Assembly (NCBI GenBank): GCA_007122505.1
Contig: SKTQ01000158.1
Location: 1-7,154 of the forward strand
Source: Bacteroidales bacterium
Lineage (GTDB): Bacteria; Bacteroidota; Bacteroidia; Bacteroidales; UBA7960
Reading direction: 5' to 3'
Length of the DNA: 7,154 nucleotides
Each line of letters begins with the position of its first letter. Positions within the stretch are counted from its first letter, which is position 1. Below, one piece after another: positions 5,902 through 7,154 of the stretch. Under the pieces are notes generated by a model that saw only the letters and a list, made by a program, of their open reading frames with translations, was not told the origin of the DNA and did no database searches. The translations under genes and the position numbers were made by a program.

Positions 5902-7154
5902 ATGGAAGGTCTTACCGGTGTATTTTTCAGTTTGTGTATTTTATTACTCTTTCTCCTGGCCGGGAAAATTCTTCGGGCCAAAGTAGTATTGTTTCAGAGA
6001 ATATTTTTACCTGCTTCCATTATCGGCGGCTTCCTGGCCTTGTTGTTTGGCCCTTACCTCATTGATGTGCTTCCCGATTTTCTGTATGACACCTGGTCAC
6101 AAATTCCAGGATTGCTCATCAACATTGTTTTTGCCACCCTATTCCTTGGAGTAATGATCCCGGGAATAAAAACTATGTGGGCACAGGGTGGCAGCCAGTT
6201 GTGTTTTGGCATGGTGGTGGGAAGCGGTCAGTACCTGGTGGCTCTGCTCATCACCGTTTTGCTGCTGATGCCCTTATTTGATGTGCCTCCCATATTCGGA
6301 ACCATCCTGGAAATTGGTTTTGCCGGCGGACACGGAACGGCAGCAGGCATGCAGCAGGTCTTTACCGAACTGGGCTTTCCAGCCGGTGCTGCACTGGCAC
6401 AAATGTCGGCCACCGTGGGTATAATTACAGCCGTGGTAGGAGGTGTTTTCTATATCAATGTTGCCATAAGAAAAGGATATTGCGTAAATCTGGACGAGAC
6501 CAAGGGTATCCCGAACTACAAAAAGGTAGGGTTGATACCTGAGCGTTACCGGTTCTCCTCTTCGCGGGCTACGGTTGCCTCCGAATCGATCGAACCGCTT
6601 GCCTTTCATTTTGCCATCGTGGGCTTGGCCATCCTTATCGGATGGGTGATGCTGGCCGGCGTAAGGCAATTGCACCCGATGCTGGGCGGATTCCCGCTAT
6701 TTCCTCTGGCGATGATGGGCGGCATGATCGTACAGGCGGTTTCGGCACCGTTGAAAGTGAGTCAGTACTACGACAGGCTCACTTTTGAACGTATCCTGGG
6801 ATTTTCATTAGATGTGCTTGTGGTAGCAGCCATCGCCTCTATACGGCTTGATCTTTTCATCGAACACCTGTGGCCCTTCCTGATCCTGATGGCTGCAGGT
6901 ATCGCATGGCTGTTCTTTGCGCTCATTTTCCTTGCCCCGCGCATGTTTCCTTACAACTGGCTTGAAAGGGGTGTTACGGAATATGGCATGCAAAGCGGTG
7001 TAACGGCCATGGGGCTACTGCTCCTTCGACTGGTTGACCCGCACTACAAAACCGATACCGCACAGGCCTTCGGTTTCAAACAAATGCTCTACGAGCCTTT
7101 CCTTGGCGGCGGCTTCATCACAGCCACCGCCCCCTTTATTGTGATAGGACTGGG
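5902..7154 (+). CDS. gltS: Sodium:glutamate symporter, GltS/ESS family (3' end outside window)
   Basis: An inner-membrane carrier of the ESS family, whose studied members bring in glutamate with sodium. The reading frame is open to the window end, giving 417 full codons; E. coli GltS is about 400 residues, so probably only a short C-terminus is missing. ATG 5902 is chosen because the first membrane helix then starts almost at once (MEGLTGVFFSLCILLLFLLAG), as in GltS. In-frame ATG 5872 and GTG 5884 would add MVFFVKKKSV or part of it, and a TAA at 5836 closes the frame upstream. Hydrophobic segments lie near residues 6-22, 36-56, 70-90, 99-126, 129-150, 160-188, 233-254, 259-282, 298-316, 322-346 and 400 onward. 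GFAGGHGTAAGM (139-150) matches the GltS re-entrant loop signature. EYGMQSGVTAMG (360-371) sits at the equivalent place in the second half, consistent with the inverted two-fold repeat. Residues 187-232 are a polar inter-half loop. Substrate specificity within the family cannot be read from sequence alone. Confidence 0.9.
   Translation, partial: MEGLTGVFFSLCILLLFLLAGKILRAKVVLFQRIFLPASIIGGFLALLFGPYLIDVLPDFLYDTWSQIPGLLINIVFATLFLGVMIPGIKTMWAQGGSQLCFGMVVGSGQYLVALLITVLLLMPLFDVPPIFGTILEIGFAGGHGTAAGMQQVFTELGFPAGAALAQMSATVGIITAVVGGVFYINVAIRKGYCVNLDETKGIPNYKKVGLIPERYRFSSSRATVASESIEPLAFHFAIVGLAILIGWVMLAGVRQLHPMLGGFPLFPLAMMGGMIVQAVSAPLKVSQYYDRLTFERILGFSLDVLVVAAIASIRLDLFIEHLWPFLILMAAGIAWLFFALIFLAPRMFPYNWLERGVTEYGMQSGVTAMGLLLLRLVDPHYKTDTAQAFGFKQMLYEPFLGGGFITATAPFIVIGL

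Noticed and set aside
6274..6675. A 133-codon minus-strand open frame inside the symporter
   Set aside because: It is antisense to the conserved GltS signature region, and its translation is low-complexity Gly/His/Ser sequence without homology features.
1..7154. Search for tRNA, rRNA, CRISPR repeats, insertion-sequence ends, toxin-antitoxin pairs or defence genes
   Set aside because: No cloverleaf, evenly spaced DNA repeat, transposase motif or small paired genes were seen. All non-coding gaps are under 150 bases.

Overview
The window holds four protein-coding genes and no RNA gene, mobile element or CRISPR array that I can see. Two of the genes are cut by the window edges. It looks like chromosomal DNA of a Bacteroidota bacterium. 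The evidence is a clear type IX secretion (T9SS) C-terminal sorting domain on one product, a probable variant one on another, A-rich leaders without good Shine-Dalgarno sequences, and Bacteroidota-style secreted-protein architectures. Placing it nearer (for example Bacteroidales/Marinilabiliales) would be a guess.

Layout: (1) Bases 1-1572, plus strand: the C-terminal 523 residues of a large secreted protein, probably a peptidase, with a jelly-roll/MAM-like domain, beta-rich spacer domains and a T9SS-like tail. (2) Bases 1693-2853, minus strand, convergent with gene 1: a 386-residue exported protein that looks like an outer-membrane beta-barrel of unknown substrate. (3) Bases 2996-5776, minus strand: a 926-residue secreted protein made of an FG-GAP/VCBS-type beta-propeller with eight calcium-binding-type motifs, a Big_4-like Ig domain, a DUF4397-like domain with a probable second diverged copy, and a classical T9SS sorting domain. 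(4) From 5902 to the right edge, plus strand, divergent from gene 3: a GltS/ESS-family sodium:glutamate symporter, open at the window end.

Genes 1 and 3 would use the same export route: Sec signal peptide, then T9SS passage of the outer membrane and surface attachment or release. Gene 2 would sit in the outer membrane and gene 4 in the inner membrane. Peptide degradation outside, an outer-membrane barrel and a glutamate carrier could together suit a protein-scavenging lifestyle, but adjacency is the only evidence and the strands do not form one operon. Genes 3 and 2 are co-directional, with a 142-base gap that holds a possible terminator.

I see no convincing previously undescribed system. 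The points most worth checking are the diverged second DUF4397-like copy in gene 3 and the unassigned outer-membrane barrel next to it.
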